In this document: positions 17,790 to 27,365 of the stretch, piece by piece
Layout: each line of letters begins with the position of its first letter
Position numbering within the stretch: position 1 is the first letter of the stretch
NCBI GenBank assembly: GCA_934148995.1
Contig: CAKPDM010000006.1
Span: 1 to 64,000 of the forward strand
From: an uncultured Bacilli bacterium
GTDB lineage: Bacteria; Bacillota_I; Bacilli_A; RF39; UBA660
Length of the DNA: 64,000 nucleotides
Direction: 5' to 3'
The notes under the pieces: generated by a model
Seen by the model: only the letters and a program-made list of their open reading frames with translations
Databases searched by the model: none
What the model was told of the DNA's origin: nothing
Position numbers and translations under genes: made by a program

Positions 17790-18374
17790 ATGAGATATCA
17801 TAATATAACAAAAGCTGATATGTTAAATGGGGAAGGCTTACGTGTAGTATTGTGGGTTAGTGGTTGTTCTCATAAATGTCCAGGTTGTCATAATACGATT
17901 ACTTGGGATCCTGATGATGGAGTAGAATTTGATGAGACGACTGTTAAAGAGATTTTTAAGGAATTAAATCAAGACTGGTGTAGTGGTATTACTCTTTCTG
18001 GAGGGGACCCACTATTTCCAGGTAATAGAAAAACTATTAGAGAGTTAGTTACTAGAATTAGAAGTAACAATAACTATCGTCGGAAGACTATTTGGTGTTA
18101 TACTGGTTACACTTGGGAACAGTTGATGGAGCAGAAAGAAACAGATAAAGATCTAGAAGAAATTATTAATTGTTTAGATATTTTACTAGATGGCGAATTT
18201 ATGATTAAACTTCATGATGATAGGTTACATTATGTCGGAAGTAGTAATCAACGAATTCTTGATGTAAAAGAAAGCTTAAGAACAGGAAAACCAATTTTAT
18301 ACATCGATAATAGTAATGTTGGTAAAATTTTTGAAGAACCAAGAACGCTATTCCAGTGTTCTTTGAATGGATAG
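17790..18374 (+). CDS. nrdG: Anaerobic ribonucleotide reductase activating protein (radical SAM)
   Basis: 194 aa. The radical SAM motif CxxxCxxC is visible as SGCSHKCPGCHN near residue 30, preceded by NGEGLRVVLWVSG. The glycine-rich SAM-binding segment SGGDPLFPGN follows. It uses an iron-sulfur cluster and SAM to put the glycyl radical on NrdD. It starts 1 bp after nrdD and ends just before dut, so it is translationally coupled. Length is slightly above the ~155-180 aa norm. Confidence 0.95.
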   Translation: MRYHNITKADMLNGEGLRVVLWVSGCSHKCPGCHNTITWDPDDGVEFDETTVKEIFKELNQDWCSGITLSGGDPLFPGNRKTIRELVTRIRSNNNYRRKTIWCYTGYTWEQLMEQKETDKDLEEIINCLDILLDGEFMIKLHDDRLHYVGSSNQRILDVKESLRTGKPILYIDNSNVGKIFEEPRTLFQCSLNG

Positions 18375-18382
18375 GAGAATTT

Positions 18383-18838
18383 ATGAAAACAAGAGGATTT
18401 GAGGTAGTTAAAGGTTATGAAGATAAAGATATTCATCTACCAGTAAGAGGAACAAAACATGCAGCAGGATATGATATTGAAGCTGCGGAAGACGTTACTA
18501 TTCCAGTCTTTGAGAATGGTATTAAACCTACTTTAGTACCAACTGGATTAAAAGCTTATTGTATGGATGATGAATGTATTTTCTTAATGAATAGAAGTAG
18601 TGGTCCAAAGAAAGGATTCATCCTTTCTAATAGTGTTGGATTAGTTGATTCTGATTACTATGGAAATGAAAATAATGATGGTCATATTTACTTTGCTTTC
18701 TTTAATTGTAGTGATAAAGAACTTAATGTTAAGAAAGGTGACGTAATTGGTCAAGCTGTTTTCAAAAAATATTTAATAGCTGACAATGATGTTGCTGAAG
18801 GAATTAGAAATGGAGGATTTGGTTCTACTGATAAGTAG
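18383..18838 (+). CDS. dut: dUTP diphosphatase family protein
   Basis: 151 aa from ATG at 18383, chosen for AGGAG ~7 bp upstream. The dUTPase motifs appear in order: AGYDIEA (motif 1), NRSSGPKKGF (2), GLVDSDYYGN with DGHIYFAFFN (3), KKGDVIGQAVF (4), and GGFGST near the C-terminus (5). It hydrolyses dUTP to dUMP, limiting uracil in DNA and supplying dTMP synthesis. It completes an nrdD-nrdG-dut operon for deoxynucleotide supply. A trimeric fold is expected from the motif set. No clear terminator seen after it. Confidence 0.88.
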   Translation: MKTRGFEVVKGYEDKDIHLPVRGTKHAAGYDIEAAEDVTIPVFENGIKPTLVPTGLKAYCMDDECIFLMNRSSGPKKGFILSNSVGLVDSDYYGNENNDGHIYFAFFNCSDKELNVKKGDVIGQAVFKKYLIADNDVAEGIRNGGFGSTDK

Positions 18839-18901
18839 TTCTAAATCTTTTTCTTTGTAGCGAAATAACTCTATAAAAATGAAAGTTATCAATTTATTAA
18901 T

Positions 18902-18925
18902 TAATGTAATTTATATGTTACATTA
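18902..18925. promoter_or_regulatory. Inverted repeat upstream of a broken small gene
   Basis: TAATGTAA (18902-18909) and TTACATTA (18918-18925) form a perfect 8-bp inverted repeat with an 8-bp spacer in the 238-bp gap after dut. It could be an operator or a weak hairpin. Nothing else is recognised in the gap. Confidence 0.35.
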
Positions 18926-19076
18926 CCGGTGTGTTAAAAGAGAGATGTCCGTACATTAAAGTATTATATAAAATGTGCAATTTTTATTTGTTAATTTTCT
19001 TGATAAACGATAAAAAACAATATATACTGTAGGTGATAGAGAAGATAATTTTTTATCAATATTGGGAGGTTTTATA

Positions 19077-19433
19077 ATGAATTTGATGTTTAATTTTGAT
19101 TAAAGTTTAGAATCCATAATAAACTTGTCTCCAGAACTAGCCGATTGGTTTGAAAGAAATCAATCTAAGATGTCATATTTTGAATTGACACATAGTGGAT
19201 GCTCAAATATAGATTTTGGTTATGCTTCACCTGATGTTAGAGTTTTAAGTAAGATGGCTGATAGTGTCTTTAGTTTTTTGGAATCTGATATGTTACCAGA
19301 AGAAAAAGTAGAAAATGCCAAGATGGCAATTAGTGAGATTTATGATCAGGAAAAGGAAAATTTAAGTAAGGTAGCAAAGAAAAACTATTGCATAAAAGCT
19401 GTTGAAAAACCTAAAGTCAAAGTTAAAAAATAA
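19077..19433 (+). pseudogene. Small unknown gene interrupted by one TAA
   Basis: A textbook ribosome site GGGAGG precedes ATG at 19077, but codon 9 is TAA (19101-19103). The same frame then stays open for 110 codons to 19433. The downstream part can only be reached from a TTG at 19125 without a ribosome site. The encoded sequence (LSPELADWFERN..., Lys-rich tail VEKPKVKVKK) matches no family I know. The frame and RBS show that the gene was intact recently. The pattern resembles the single-TAA break in the 47209-47916 gene. Confidence 0.55.
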
Positions 19434-19469
19434 TTAGATACTATGTTATTAGTTTTAATAGTTATATAA

Positions 19470-19504
19470 AAAAACAAGCAGATATCTTTCTACTTGTATT
19501 TTTG
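19470..19504. terminator. Weak hairpin between convergent genes
   Basis: Imperfect stem ACAAG..AGA / TCT..CTTGT followed by ATTTTT, and preceded by a run of A. It lies between the small broken gene and the 3' end of the PBP gene, so it may serve both strands. Confidence 0.45.
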
Positions 19505-19513
19505 TATATTACT

Positions 19514-22369
19514 TTATTCTTGTGTATTAGTTCCAGAGTTATTATCATCAGGAGTAGTTGGATCTGTACTTGCACCTGTTATTGTAACAGTGATATTACC
19601 AGTCTCTTTAGTTTCTCCATCATAAGTGAACTTATACTTCAAAGTATATGTTCCTGGAGTGGATAAATTACTTTGATTGATTGGCAAAGATGCACCAGTA
19701 CTATCTGTTAAACTTGTTAACTTCCAATTACTTGTTTTACCTGTTACATCGTCACCATTTTCTGTTACATTTACATAATTTGTAATATCAGCGATATTAA
19801 ATGAAGTACCACTTATTGCTCGATAAGTAACTTTAAGAGTCGAACTTACTTTCTTTAACTCATAAGTAGCAGCATTACTCTTGATTCCATCATAACTTTT
19901 ATAAGTAGCGATTACTTTGTAAGTACCATATGGATTACTTGGATTAGTTACAGTAAATGAAGTGTTTTCTGTAAATCCTAGTAAGGTATTATTGAAGTAA
20001 ACATTATAACCGAATTTTCCATAAGAACTATCAGATTCTGGTTTACTAACAGCGTTCCAAGAAAGATTTACAGTGTTAGTACTACTATTGTAAGTAACTT
20101 TGAAATTAGTTGGAGCAGCTAAGTTACTTTCTTCAGTTTGAACATTGGTAGGTTCGCTACCTTTCTTGAAGTATTCATAAGTAACAGCTCCTGAGTAACC
20201 AGCACCAGCGATTCTAGCAGGGTTACTTCCTACTACAACCCCAAGTTTAACGACACTGTTTGGCATTTTAAATTCTTCTTTATTCTTTTCGAAGACGTTG
20301 TTTGCTAAAGCTGTGAATAACTTATCTCTTTGAACTGTACATCTAACATTGTGACAGTATAGACCTTGACTAACTAAATCTTTAGTTGTGTCTTTATAAC
20401 CATACCACATACCAATTACAGTTTTGGTAGTATAACCGATAACCCAAGAATCACGAATAGCGTCATCACTCATACCTAGAGTTTGTCTTGTTTTTTGATC
20501 AAAGTTGGTAGTACCAGTTTTCATTGCTATATTAGTCATACTTCCACCACCAGTAATAGATACATCATCTAAAATACTAGTAATCATGTAAGCAGTTGCA
20601 TCACTCATAGCTTGACGTTTAACACCTTCGTGTTTCTTCTCTTCACCTGTATCGCGGAATATTACTTTACTAACAGAATAAGGTTCATTATAATATCCAC
20701 CATTTGAGAAAGCAGCATAAGCAGCAGCCATTTGTAAAGAGTTAACACCAGTAAATGCTCCTAAAGAGTGAGCTTCATGAATTCTTCCATTTTCAATTTC
20801 TGGTTCAATACCTAGATTTTGAACAAATTCAATAATCTTTTTATTATCAACTTGTTGGAAAGCTTTTAAAGCCGGGATATTTCTTGATAGGGATAGAGCT
20901 TTTCGCATTGACATTGCTCCCATAAAACTACCATCCCAGTTATTGATTGATTTACCATTAGTATAAGAATAAGGTTCATCAATAAATAATCTATAATTTC
21001 CATTGTCATTATAACCATAAGTAGAAGCATTATTGTATTCAATTAATGGGCCATAATCGAATAATGGTTTAGCTGTAGATCCTGGTTGTCTTTTAATTTC
21101 ATCACTAGTAGCTAGGTTTAATTCTTTAGCACCTTTTTTGTTACGTCCAGCGCCGATAGCAAGTATTTTACCAGTAGAACTATCTAAAACACTAACACCA
21201 CTTTGAATGGTATCGTTAGCCCAGTCATAACCTTCACCGTTCATAACTTTATCAACACCATCTTGTTTAGATCTATCTAAGTTAGTGTAAACTTTCATTG
21301 AAACAGTATAAGGGTCAGCTTTATATTTAGCAATACATTCATCTACAACGGTATCAATGTAACCTTGATACTTTGAAATACCACTTTGTGCTGAAACGTT
21401 ATAATCAACTAGAGATTCAACTGGTATACTAGTAGCCATTTCTCTTTCTTCACTAGTTATATAACCATGACGTTCCATTAAATATAAAACAGTATTACGT
21501 CTTCTTGTAACTGATTTAATATTATCAGTATTAGTTGGTTTATATAAGTTAGGAGCTTTAAACATACCTGCTATAATTGAAGCTTCGGCAAGGTTTAAAT
21601 CACCAATATCTTTATTAAAGTAAGCAAGTGCTGCTTGTTTAACACCATAGATATTTCCACCTAAGTTGTGGTTATTTACATAAAACTCAATTATTTGTTC
21701 CTTAGTATAATTTTTTTCTAGTTTGAATACAGATAGATAAATATCGGTAAACTTTCTAATTATACCTTTGATACCATGGTCATCTGCTGATGTAAATGAG
21801 TTTTTAATAACTTGCATGGAAAGAGTAGAAGCACCACCGGCATCACTATGTCCAACCATTTGTCCTAAAGATGCTTTTAAAAATCTTGGAGCATCAAAAC
21901 CGTTATGTTGGAAAAATCTTGAGTCTTCTGTTGCTACAATAGCATCTACCAAGACTTCTGGTAACTCATCATAAGTTACTTTCTCACGCATTTCTGTTCC
22001 AAGTCGTTCGAATTCATTACCATCAATATCGTAAAGAATACTTGGCTCTTTTTCGTTTAACTGACTAACATCAAACTTAGGGGCTTTAATAACGACATAA
22101 GCTAAGAATGCAATTCCAAGAAGCATTACTAAAATACCTAGTGATAATATAATAATGATAATTATATTCAGTATTTTTTTCTGCTTTGGCTTGTTTTTAA
22201 CCTTATCAAGCAAGCGAGCAAACCCGACGATTACTAAAATACCTACTCCTAAAAAGGCAGTTAGTAACCAACCGATGATAAAGTAGCTAATAATCATTAA
22301 GATTAAAAAAGCTCCTAAGAAAATAAGCATCAAATTACTATTTTGTTTTTGCTTTGTTTTCTTTTTCAT
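19514..22369 (-). CDS. pbpA1: Class A penicillin-binding protein 1A (bifunctional)
   Basis: 951 aa. Hydrophobic segments at ~12-52 and ~65-95 anchor it. The glycosyltransferase 51 domain (~110-300) has the catalytic Glu in ATEDSRFFQHNGFD (E148) and GGASTLSMQVIKN. The transpeptidase domain carries SxxK as S431-TA-K434, SRN, and KTGTTN. The C-terminus adds a fibronectin-III-like domain (~745-840) and another immunoglobulin-like domain before a Thr/Asp-rich end, longer than the usual ~720-900 aa. It polymerises and crosslinks peptidoglycan outside the membrane. The start overlaps the end of recU by 32 bp, and recU-ponA order is conserved in Firmicutes. Symbol approximate (ponA/pbp1A). Confidence 0.93.
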   Translation of the reverse strand: MKKKTKQKQNSNLMLIFLGAFLILMIISYFIIGWLLTAFLGVGILVIVGFARLLDKVKNKPKQKKILNIIIIIILSLGILVMLLGIAFLAYVVIKAPKFDVSQLNEKEPSILYDIDGNEFERLGTEMREKVTYDELPEVLVDAIVATEDSRFFQHNGFDAPRFLKASLGQMVGHSDAGGASTLSMQVIKNSFTSADDHGIKGIIRKFTDIYLSVFKLEKNYTKEQIIEFYVNNHNLGGNIYGVKQAALAYFNKDIGDLNLAEASIIAGMFKAPNLYKPTNTDNIKSVTRRRNTVLYLMERHGYITSEEREMATSIPVESLVDYNVSAQSGISKYQGYIDTVVDECIAKYKADPYTVSMKVYTNLDRSKQDGVDKVMNGEGYDWANDTIQSGVSVLDSSTGKILAIGAGRNKKGAKELNLATSDEIKRQPGSTAKPLFDYGPLIEYNNASTYGYNDNGNYRLFIDEPYSYTNGKSINNWDGSFMGAMSMRKALSLSRNIPALKAFQQVDNKKIIEFVQNLGIEPEIENGRIHEAHSLGAFTGVNSLQMAAAYAAFSNGGYYNEPYSVSKVIFRDTGEEKKHEGVKRQAMSDATAYMITSILDDVSITGGGSMTNIAMKTGTTNFDQKTRQTLGMSDDAIRDSWVIGYTTKTVIGMWYGYKDTTKDLVSQGLYCHNVRCTVQRDKLFTALANNVFEKNKEEFKMPNSVVKLGVVVGSNPARIAGAGYSGAVTYEYFKKGSEPTNVQTEESNLAAPTNFKVTYNSSTNTVNLSWNAVSKPESDSSYGKFGYNVYFNNTLLGFTENTSFTVTNPSNPYGTYKVIATYKSYDGIKSNAATYELKKVSSTLKVTYRAISGTSFNIADITNYVNVTENGDDVTGKTSNWKLTSLTDSTGASLPINQSNLSTPGTYTLKYKFTYDGETKETGNITVTITGASTDPTTPDDNNSGTNTQE

Positions 22370-22940
22370 TTTTTACCTCCAAAATATTATCTATAATACT
22401 TAGATAATTGATTCTAGGTCTAAAACCCTCTTTAATAATGTGTCCATACTTTACAAAATAATCGTGTGGAATAGATTTTCTTTCATTATGAGAAAGATAA
22501 TTTTCTAAATCACTATTCATTAATATATATGTTTCGTTAAGCGTTGTAAAGCGAACAATTAGAAAACCAATTCCCCCAGCATTCGAAATATTTTCTAAAT
22601 GTTTAAGTTGGTGAAGATGAATATTAGCAAGTGGAAAGGAAGTTTTGTTCTTTGTTTCCTTTGCTTCAAAGTCAATGTAATAACCCTTATAAATACCATT
22701 ATAGTCTGTAGTTGATGGTTCAGCATAGAAAGCTTCTTTTATAACTTTACTGTTTCCTTTAAACTCAACTTTAGTAACTTTTATAGGAGTAGGTTTTTTA
22801 TAAATATATGCAATATTATTTTCTGTATAATATTGATTAGACTTATTAATGTCATCTTCTAAAGTCATTCCTCGGTTTTTATAATTTATAAGATAATTAC
22901 TTGTTTTCTTGATTCCAAGAGGATAATCCATTTCATTCAC
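22338..22940 (-). CDS. recU: Holliday junction resolvase RecU
   Basis: 200 aa. Matches RecU: N-terminal NRGMTLEDDINKSNQYY, the nuclease core with DYNGIYKGYYIDFEAKETK containing the Asp and E-x-K metal/catalytic residues, then FPLANIHLHQLKHL and GGIGFLIVRF. It resolves Holliday junctions during recombination and segregation. It is the first gene of the recU-pbp1A operon. The PBP ribosome site (GGAGG) lies within its last codons. Confidence 0.94.
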   Translation of the reverse strand: MNEMDYPLGIKKTSNYLINYKNRGMTLEDDINKSNQYYTENNIAYIYKKPTPIKVTKVEFKGNSKVIKEAFYAEPSTTDYNGIYKGYYIDFEAKETKNKTSFPLANIHLHQLKHLENISNAGGIGFLIVRFTTLNETYILMNSDLENYLSHNERKSIPHDYFVKYGHIIKEGFRPRINYLSIIDNILEVKNEKENKAKTK

Positions 22941-23091
22941 CTAAGATATATTATAGCGCATTTTATAGGCTTTTTCTATACTAAAGATAAGTGATGAGTA
23001 GCAAATTTTGTAAAGATTTTTGTAAACTTTATTTTTTCTATCTTTCTTTAAATCAATTTGTTATAATATTCCTTGTCATGGGGGAGTAGTA

Positions 23092-24528
23092 ATGGAAAAA
23101 AATGCAAAGAATACAATCGGATATTATTTAACTAGAAAAGAGATAGATGAAAGAGAATATTCAGATGTTAAAAAACTCTTAGAGAACTTTAAACAAAGTG
23201 ATATTGTATATTTTTTAACAAATTCTGTTAAGTTGGAGATTAAATATCAAAATTTTGATCAGGCAAGTGAGTATCTAGAGGAACTAGAAGGGATTGCTCC
23301 AAATAGCTTGTTTGTTAATTACAACTACTATAAGATTTCTTGTTTTAGGGAAAACTATGCAGACGCTTATTTGAGTTTATATAAATGTTATGAATTAAGT
23401 AATGGCAAATGCAATATTACTTTACCGTTAACTCTGCTTGAAATGTTATTAGATATAAAGCATGATTATGATTTATTTTCAAATACTAATTATTCTAATG
23501 AGTCTATTAATAAACATATTTTTACTAGTTTAGCTGATGAAAAAATAAATGACAGATATAACGAGGTAGCAAATTGTGTTTATAAGAAACATTTTTCATT
23601 AGCTTTGATTAAGTTACGTGAATTAAATAGGTTGGCAGCGAAGAAAAACTTTCCGCTTGAAGTAGGAACACTGATGAAGATGACTAATCAACTTGTTTAT
23701 GAACAATCAGGGATTATGTTGAAATCAGATGAGACTTATCTTGAAACTTTAAAAAGTGCTGGTGAATTACCGGAGCGTGAGTTCAATAAATTTATCTATG
23801 AGTTAAGTAATAGTGATCCATTTAGTGCTAAGGAATTGTTAAACATTTATGCCTATAAAATTTCTCATCACAAAATGAAAAAAGTTTTACAAAATAGAAT
23901 AGATGAAAATATTTATCGAATTTGCTTACCAGAAGAAAAACAAAAAGCTTATAACGACAATTATCGAGCTGCTAAAAAAGCTTTAAAAAATAAAGACTAT
24001 ACTGATGCTTTTACCTGTTTTTTACATGGCTATCAAGCAACTGGTTCTATAACTTTTATCTATTACATGGGAAAAACACTATATAAAGCTAAAAATTATA
24101 CAGGAACTTTAAAATATTTGCTTAATTATGTTTCTCAAGGTGGTACTAAGTATGAAAAAGCTTGTTTATATCTAGCAAATGCTTATTCATATTTAGGAAA
24201 AGATAAGAAAAAACAGAAATATGGCGAAGAAACAGAGTTCATTAATAGACAACTAAATAAAAAGTTTAAAGTTTACGAATGCTGTCCAAAGGAAAAACCA
24301 TCAGTAGGAGATCAAGATTTTGCTTTTCTCTTTGAAGAAGGAGTACTAGATAGTAATTATCAAGAAGAGTTTTCAATAATTAGAAATTTATATGGATCTG
24401 GTAAAGTAAAAGAAGCTGATAAAATGTTAAATGAATTAAACCATTCTACAGAGGTTGATAAAGAAAAGGTAAAACAACTTAGAAAAAATCGTACGTTGTA
24501 TATTAATAAAAATAAATATAAAGCATAA
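23092..24528 (+). CDS. TPR-like repeat protein of unknown role
   Basis: 478 aa, no signal peptide or membrane helix. It is helical throughout, with tetratricopeptide-like pairs such as YQNFDQASEYLEELEGIAPN (~52-71) and, near 300-350, YTDAFTCFLHGYQATGS followed by YYMGKTLYKAKNYTGTLKYL. A final repeat GSGKVKEADKMLNEL lies near the C-terminus. Probably a cytoplasmic scaffold. Upstream is an AT-rich promoter region and GGGGGAG as ribosome site. No specific family assigned. Confidence 0.65.
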   Translation: MEKNAKNTIGYYLTRKEIDEREYSDVKKLLENFKQSDIVYFLTNSVKLEIKYQNFDQASEYLEELEGIAPNSLFVNYNYYKISCFRENYADAYLSLYKCYELSNGKCNITLPLTLLEMLLDIKHDYDLFSNTNYSNESINKHIFTSLADEKINDRYNEVANCVYKKHFSLALIKLRELNRLAAKKNFPLEVGTLMKMTNQLVYEQSGIMLKSDETYLETLKSAGELPEREFNKFIYELSNSDPFSAKELLNIYAYKISHHKMKKVLQNRIDENIYRICLPEEKQKAYNDNYRAAKKALKNKDYTDAFTCFLHGYQATGSITFIYYMGKTLYKAKNYTGTLKYLLNYVSQGGTKYEKACLYLANAYSYLGKDKKKQKYGEETEFINRQLNKKFKVYECCPKEKPSVGDQDFAFLFEEGVLDSNYQEEFSIIRNLYGSGKVKEADKMLNELNHSTEVDKEKVKQLRKNRTLYINKNKYKA

Positions 24529-24529
24529 A

Positions 24530-24573
24530 TAAAAAATGATATCGCTAGCTAAGACTAGAATATCATTTTTTTA
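24530..24573. terminator. Bidirectional terminator
   Basis: Stem AAAAAATGATAT / ATATCATTTTTTT (arms 24531-24542 and 24560-24571) between convergent genes. Confidence 0.8.
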
Positions 24574-24577
24574 CGAT

Positions 24578-25210
24578 TTATTTTCTATTTTTTAACTGAT
24601 AAATATTTACTGTTTCTTCATTTCTTTTAGAAGGACTGCAATAGTTAGTAACAATATCTAGTAAAGGGACTTCACTAGTAATCATTGCTGTAACAGCTGG
24701 ATATTTTTCCTCAAGATTTACTAAAGAGTTAAAACAATCTCTTTTTTCTGCTGCTGTTCTGATATTTGTTTTTTTATCAGCAGCATAAAAGTATTTTCTT
24801 TCTTCAATACCTTTATAATTAAAAGCAATTTCCTTATTAGAAAACCAACAGATTATATTTTTCTCTCCTTCACTGGTCTTTATACAGTACTTAGCATTAT
24901 TTCCTTCATCAACCATTTTACGCATTGAAAAGTTTATTTCATCCTTATCGATGTTTCCTAGCTGAATATGATCAATTTCGTAACTATCAGCTGTCTTACT
25001 AAGACTGATAGCAGTATCATGTCCTTTAATACGAACTCTACCTTCTTCATCGCTAAGTATCTTTATATCTTCTTTCTTACCTTTTTTATTGCTACGCATT
25101 GTGATCCAACCATTTTCAACAGTTAGAGTCTTACCTAACTTTGAAAATAATTCCTCATTATTCTTTCTCTTTAAAAAATTGTCTAATCGAATCATTATAT
25201 TTCTTTCCAT
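24578..25210 (-). CDS. Unknown protein
   Basis: 210 aa, ATG at 25210 with GGAGG 5 bp upstream; MIRLDNF at 25195 is an alternative start. No signal peptide or transmembrane segment. Segments such as FSKLGKTLTVENGWITMRSN and DEEGRVRIKGHDTAISL suggest beta structure. Not recognised. Confidence 0.6.
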   Translation of the reverse strand: MERNIMIRLDNFLKRKNNEELFSKLGKTLTVENGWITMRSNKKGKKEDIKILSDEEGRVRIKGHDTAISLSKTADSYEIDHIQLGNIDKDEINFSMRKMVDEGNNAKYCIKTSEGEKNIICWFSNKEIAFNYKGIEERKYFYAADKKTNIRTAAEKRDCFNSLVNLEEKYPAVTAMITSEVPLLDIVTNYCSPSKRNEETVNIYQLKNRK

Positions 25211-25333
25211 AGAAACCTCCTTGAAGTGATTTAATTATACCACTGTGAAAAAACTTGTCAAACAAAATAAGCTTTTGTCGAACTTGTTGTCTAATATTTA
25301 GAAAAAATGTAGAATAAAATTGAGGTGAGAATA

Positions 25334-25441
25334 GTGAAAAGTCAAGATGTAATAATTTGCCTAAATTCAATGATAGAAAATGTGTCTCTTGCTAAAAGAT
25401 TTGATATAATAATAGGGTTGAAACAATTGACAAATAAGTAA
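25334..25441 (+). CDS. Possible 35-residue small protein
   Basis: GTG at 25334 with GAGGTGAG upstream opens 35 codons ending at TAA 25439-25441, in the gap before gpsB. The peptide (MKSQDVIICLNSMIENVSLA...) has no recognisable motif. The ribosome site is the only positive evidence, so it could be chance. Confidence 0.3.
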   Translation: MKSQDVIICLNSMIENVSLAKRFDIIIGLKQLTNK

Positions 25442-25485
25442 CTTTATTGCTAGAATATAGTATGTAAAGGGATTGGTGATTAGAT

Positions 25486-25821
25486 ATGTATCAAAATAAA
25501 ATAGCGCTTACTCCACAAGAGATTCTAGAGAAAGATTTTAAAATTGATACTCGTGGATATAGACTAAAAGAAGTAGATGAGTTTTTAGATGTAATAATCT
25601 CTGATTATGATCAATTCTATAAGATTATTGAAAGCTTAGAGAAAGAGAAAACAGAACTACTAAAAGAAATTATGTCTTTAAAACAAGAATTAAGGAATGC
25701 TTCTGTTGATGTAGAACTAGCTAAGAATTCTAAGAGCGATACAATGGAAATCACTAATTTAGATATTTTAAGAAGACTTAGTAATCTAGAAAAAGCGGTA
25801 TTTGGAAAAGACAACAATTAG
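25486..25821 (+). CDS. gpsB: Cell division protein GpsB/DivIVA family
   Basis: 111 aa. The N-terminal DivIVA-type segment has LTPQEILEKDFKIDTRGYRL, then EVDEFLDVIISDYDQFY, followed by a coiled coil (~40-75) and a short C-terminal helical region with ILRRLSNLEKAVFG, the GpsB trimerisation-like end. GpsB links peptidoglycan synthesis to division by binding PBP1-type enzymes. Its TAG stop abuts the RNase P RNA, an arrangement common in Firmicutes. Confidence 0.93.
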   Translation: MYQNKIALTPQEILEKDFKIDTRGYRLKEVDEFLDVIISDYDQFYKIIESLEKEKTELLKEIMSLKQELRNASVDVELAKNSKSDTMEITNLDILRRLSNLEKAVFGKDNN

Positions 25822-26158
25822 TACTTGGGCAAGTGCTAGGGTAACCTAGAGGAAAGTCCATGCTCGCACTATCTGTGATGATAGTAGTGTTCGTGCTTAG
25901 GGAAAAAATAACCTAAGGTAGATTTATTCTAACGGCAAAGTTTTATCTAAAGGAATATCCCATGATGAAATGATAACGTGCCACAGAAACGATACTTTTG
26001 GAAACGAAAGGGTGAAACGAGGTAAACCCCACGAGCGAGAAACCCAAATTTTGGTAGGGGAGTCTCCATGAAAGAAAGATAATGGATTGGAGGACTAGTA
26101 ATAGTAGATAGATACTTGCCACCTAGTAATAGGTACAAAACATGGCTTACAAAGTATT
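25820..26158 (+). ncRNA. rnpB: RNase P RNA (bacterial type B-like)
   Basis: The universally conserved segments are present. GAGGAAAGTCCATGCTCGC (from ~25850) lies near the 5' end, internal GGTGAAACGAGGTAAACCCC and GAGAAACCCAAATTTTGG follow at ~26010-26055, and ACAAAACATGGCTTAC (from ~26137) is near the 3' end. Terminal AGTACTT at 25820 can pair with AAGTATT at ~26152, forming P1. It is the catalytic RNA for tRNA 5' processing. Location directly after gpsB supports the call. Exact ends are estimated from P1. Confidence 0.95.
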
Positions 26159-26183
26159 ATTATTGTTGGAACTGAGGTTGATT

Positions 26184-26696
26184 ATGAAAGAATTAGGTGA
26201 ATACTTAAAAGAGACAAGAATTAAACATGGTGTTAGTTTAGAAGAGGCAGCTAGTGATTTAGATGTTTCCAAAGTATTACTTGAAAACTTAGAAAGTGCT
26301 AATACAAAAGCTTTTAAAGATGTATATGATATAAAGAAAATCATTAAAGAATATGCTAAATATTTGGGGCTTGATGAAGTGAAAGTTCAAGATGAATTTA
26401 ATGATTTTTTATTTGAACATACTTCCAAAATTTCCTTAGATGATATCTTAGAAGCAAAGAAGAAAAAAGAAGAAGAGGAAAATGCTAAGAAAGAGAAAAA
26501 AATATCATCTCCTTACACAAAAGTATATAAGCAAAAAGTAAAAATTTTGCCTATCGTAGTTGGAACTTTTGTTTTTATTTTACTTATTTTATTAGCTATT
26601 CTAATTATTAAAAATAAGACTAAAGCTCCAGTTATGAATAGTGAATTGAAGGGAAGTAGAAGTTATGAATACACCAACAAAGTTAACTGTAACTAG
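26184..26696 (+). CDS. RodZ/YmfM-like helix-turn-helix membrane protein
   Basis: 170 aa from ATG at 26184, chosen for GAGG 6 bp upstream; a longer frame reaches back into the RNase P RNA. An N-terminal XRE-type HTH (LGEYLKETRIKHGVSLEEAA...) is followed by an acidic/lysine-rich linker and one membrane helix (~128-150), then a very short outer tail. RodZ proteins couple cell-shape machinery to the membrane; here the extracellular domain is nearly absent. It overlaps pgsA by 32 bp, the conserved ymfM-pgsA order of Firmicutes. Confidence 0.82.
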   Translation: MKELGEYLKETRIKHGVSLEEAASDLDVSKVLLENLESANTKAFKDVYDIKKIIKEYAKYLGLDEVKVQDEFNDFLFEHTSKISLDDILEAKKKKEEEENAKKEKKISSPYTKVYKQKVKILPIVVGTFVFILLILLAILIIKNKTKAPVMNSELKGSRSYEYTNKVNCN

Positions 26697-27264
26697 AATA
26701 ATTATGACTTTTTTTATGATTTTTATGTTACTTTTTCCGTTCTATGATATTGGAATTAAACTACCTAGTTTTTTAATTGGGGGTGTTTATGTTAAGATAG
26801 AGTATTTAATTGCAGGAGCAATTTTTATAATCGCTAGTCTTACTGATTTCTTAGATGGTTATTTAGCTAGAAAAAATAATGAAGTTACTGACCTTGGAAA
26901 AATGTTAGATGCTATTGCTGATAAAGTTTTAGTAAATAGTGCTTTAATTATTCTTGCAAGTAAGGGTTTTATTTTAACGATCATTCCAGTCATTATTATC
27001 TTTAGAGATACAGTTGTTGATGCCATGAAGATGGAAGCAGCAAGAAAAGGAAAAGTAGTAGCAGCTATTTCTAGCGGAAAGATTAAAACTGCTAGTATGA
27101 TGGTTGGCGTTACTTTGACTTTCTTTTATAATTTACCATTTGAAATGATTAATATAAGAGTTAGTGATTTCTTCTTATATTTTGCTACTGTTATGTCTGT
27201 TATTTCGATGTGTGAGTACTTTAAATTAAATAAAAATTTAATTTTACCTGATAAAGAAGCTTAA
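26665..27264 (+). CDS. pgsA: CDP-diacylglycerol-glycerol-3-phosphate 3-phosphatidyltransferase
   Basis: 199 aa. Makes phosphatidylglycerolphosphate, the first step to phosphatidylglycerol. The CDP-alcohol phosphotransferase signature D-x2-D-G-x2-A-R-x8-G-x3-D-x3-D is visible from DFLDGYLARK to GKMLDAIADK (~65-90). Several membrane helices are apparent. The start overlaps the rodZ-like gene. In many Firmicutes cinA and recA follow; here a surface-protein cassette lies between pgsA and recA. Confidence 0.95.
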   Translation: MNTPTKLTVTRIIMTFFMIFMLLFPFYDIGIKLPSFLIGGVYVKIEYLIAGAIFIIASLTDFLDGYLARKNNEVTDLGKMLDAIADKVLVNSALIILASKGFILTIIPVIIIFRDTVVDAMKMEAARKGKVVAAISSGKIKTASMMVGVTLTFFYNLPFEMINIRVSDFFLYFATVMSVISMCEYFKLNKNLILPDKEA

Positions 27265-27282
27265 TCTTAGGTTTCTTTTTTT
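27253..27282 (+). terminator. Terminator overlapping the pgsA stop
   Basis: 11-bp stem (27253-27263 with 27268-27278, with three G-U pairs) and a T run. The 5' arm includes the last codons and stop of pgsA. Confidence 0.7.
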
Positions 27283-27365
27283 GTGCTTAAGTTATTAAAC
27301 TATTCGACAAAATTCTTATTATTTATTTGATATTATTACGATATATAAGGCTAAAGATAAATTAA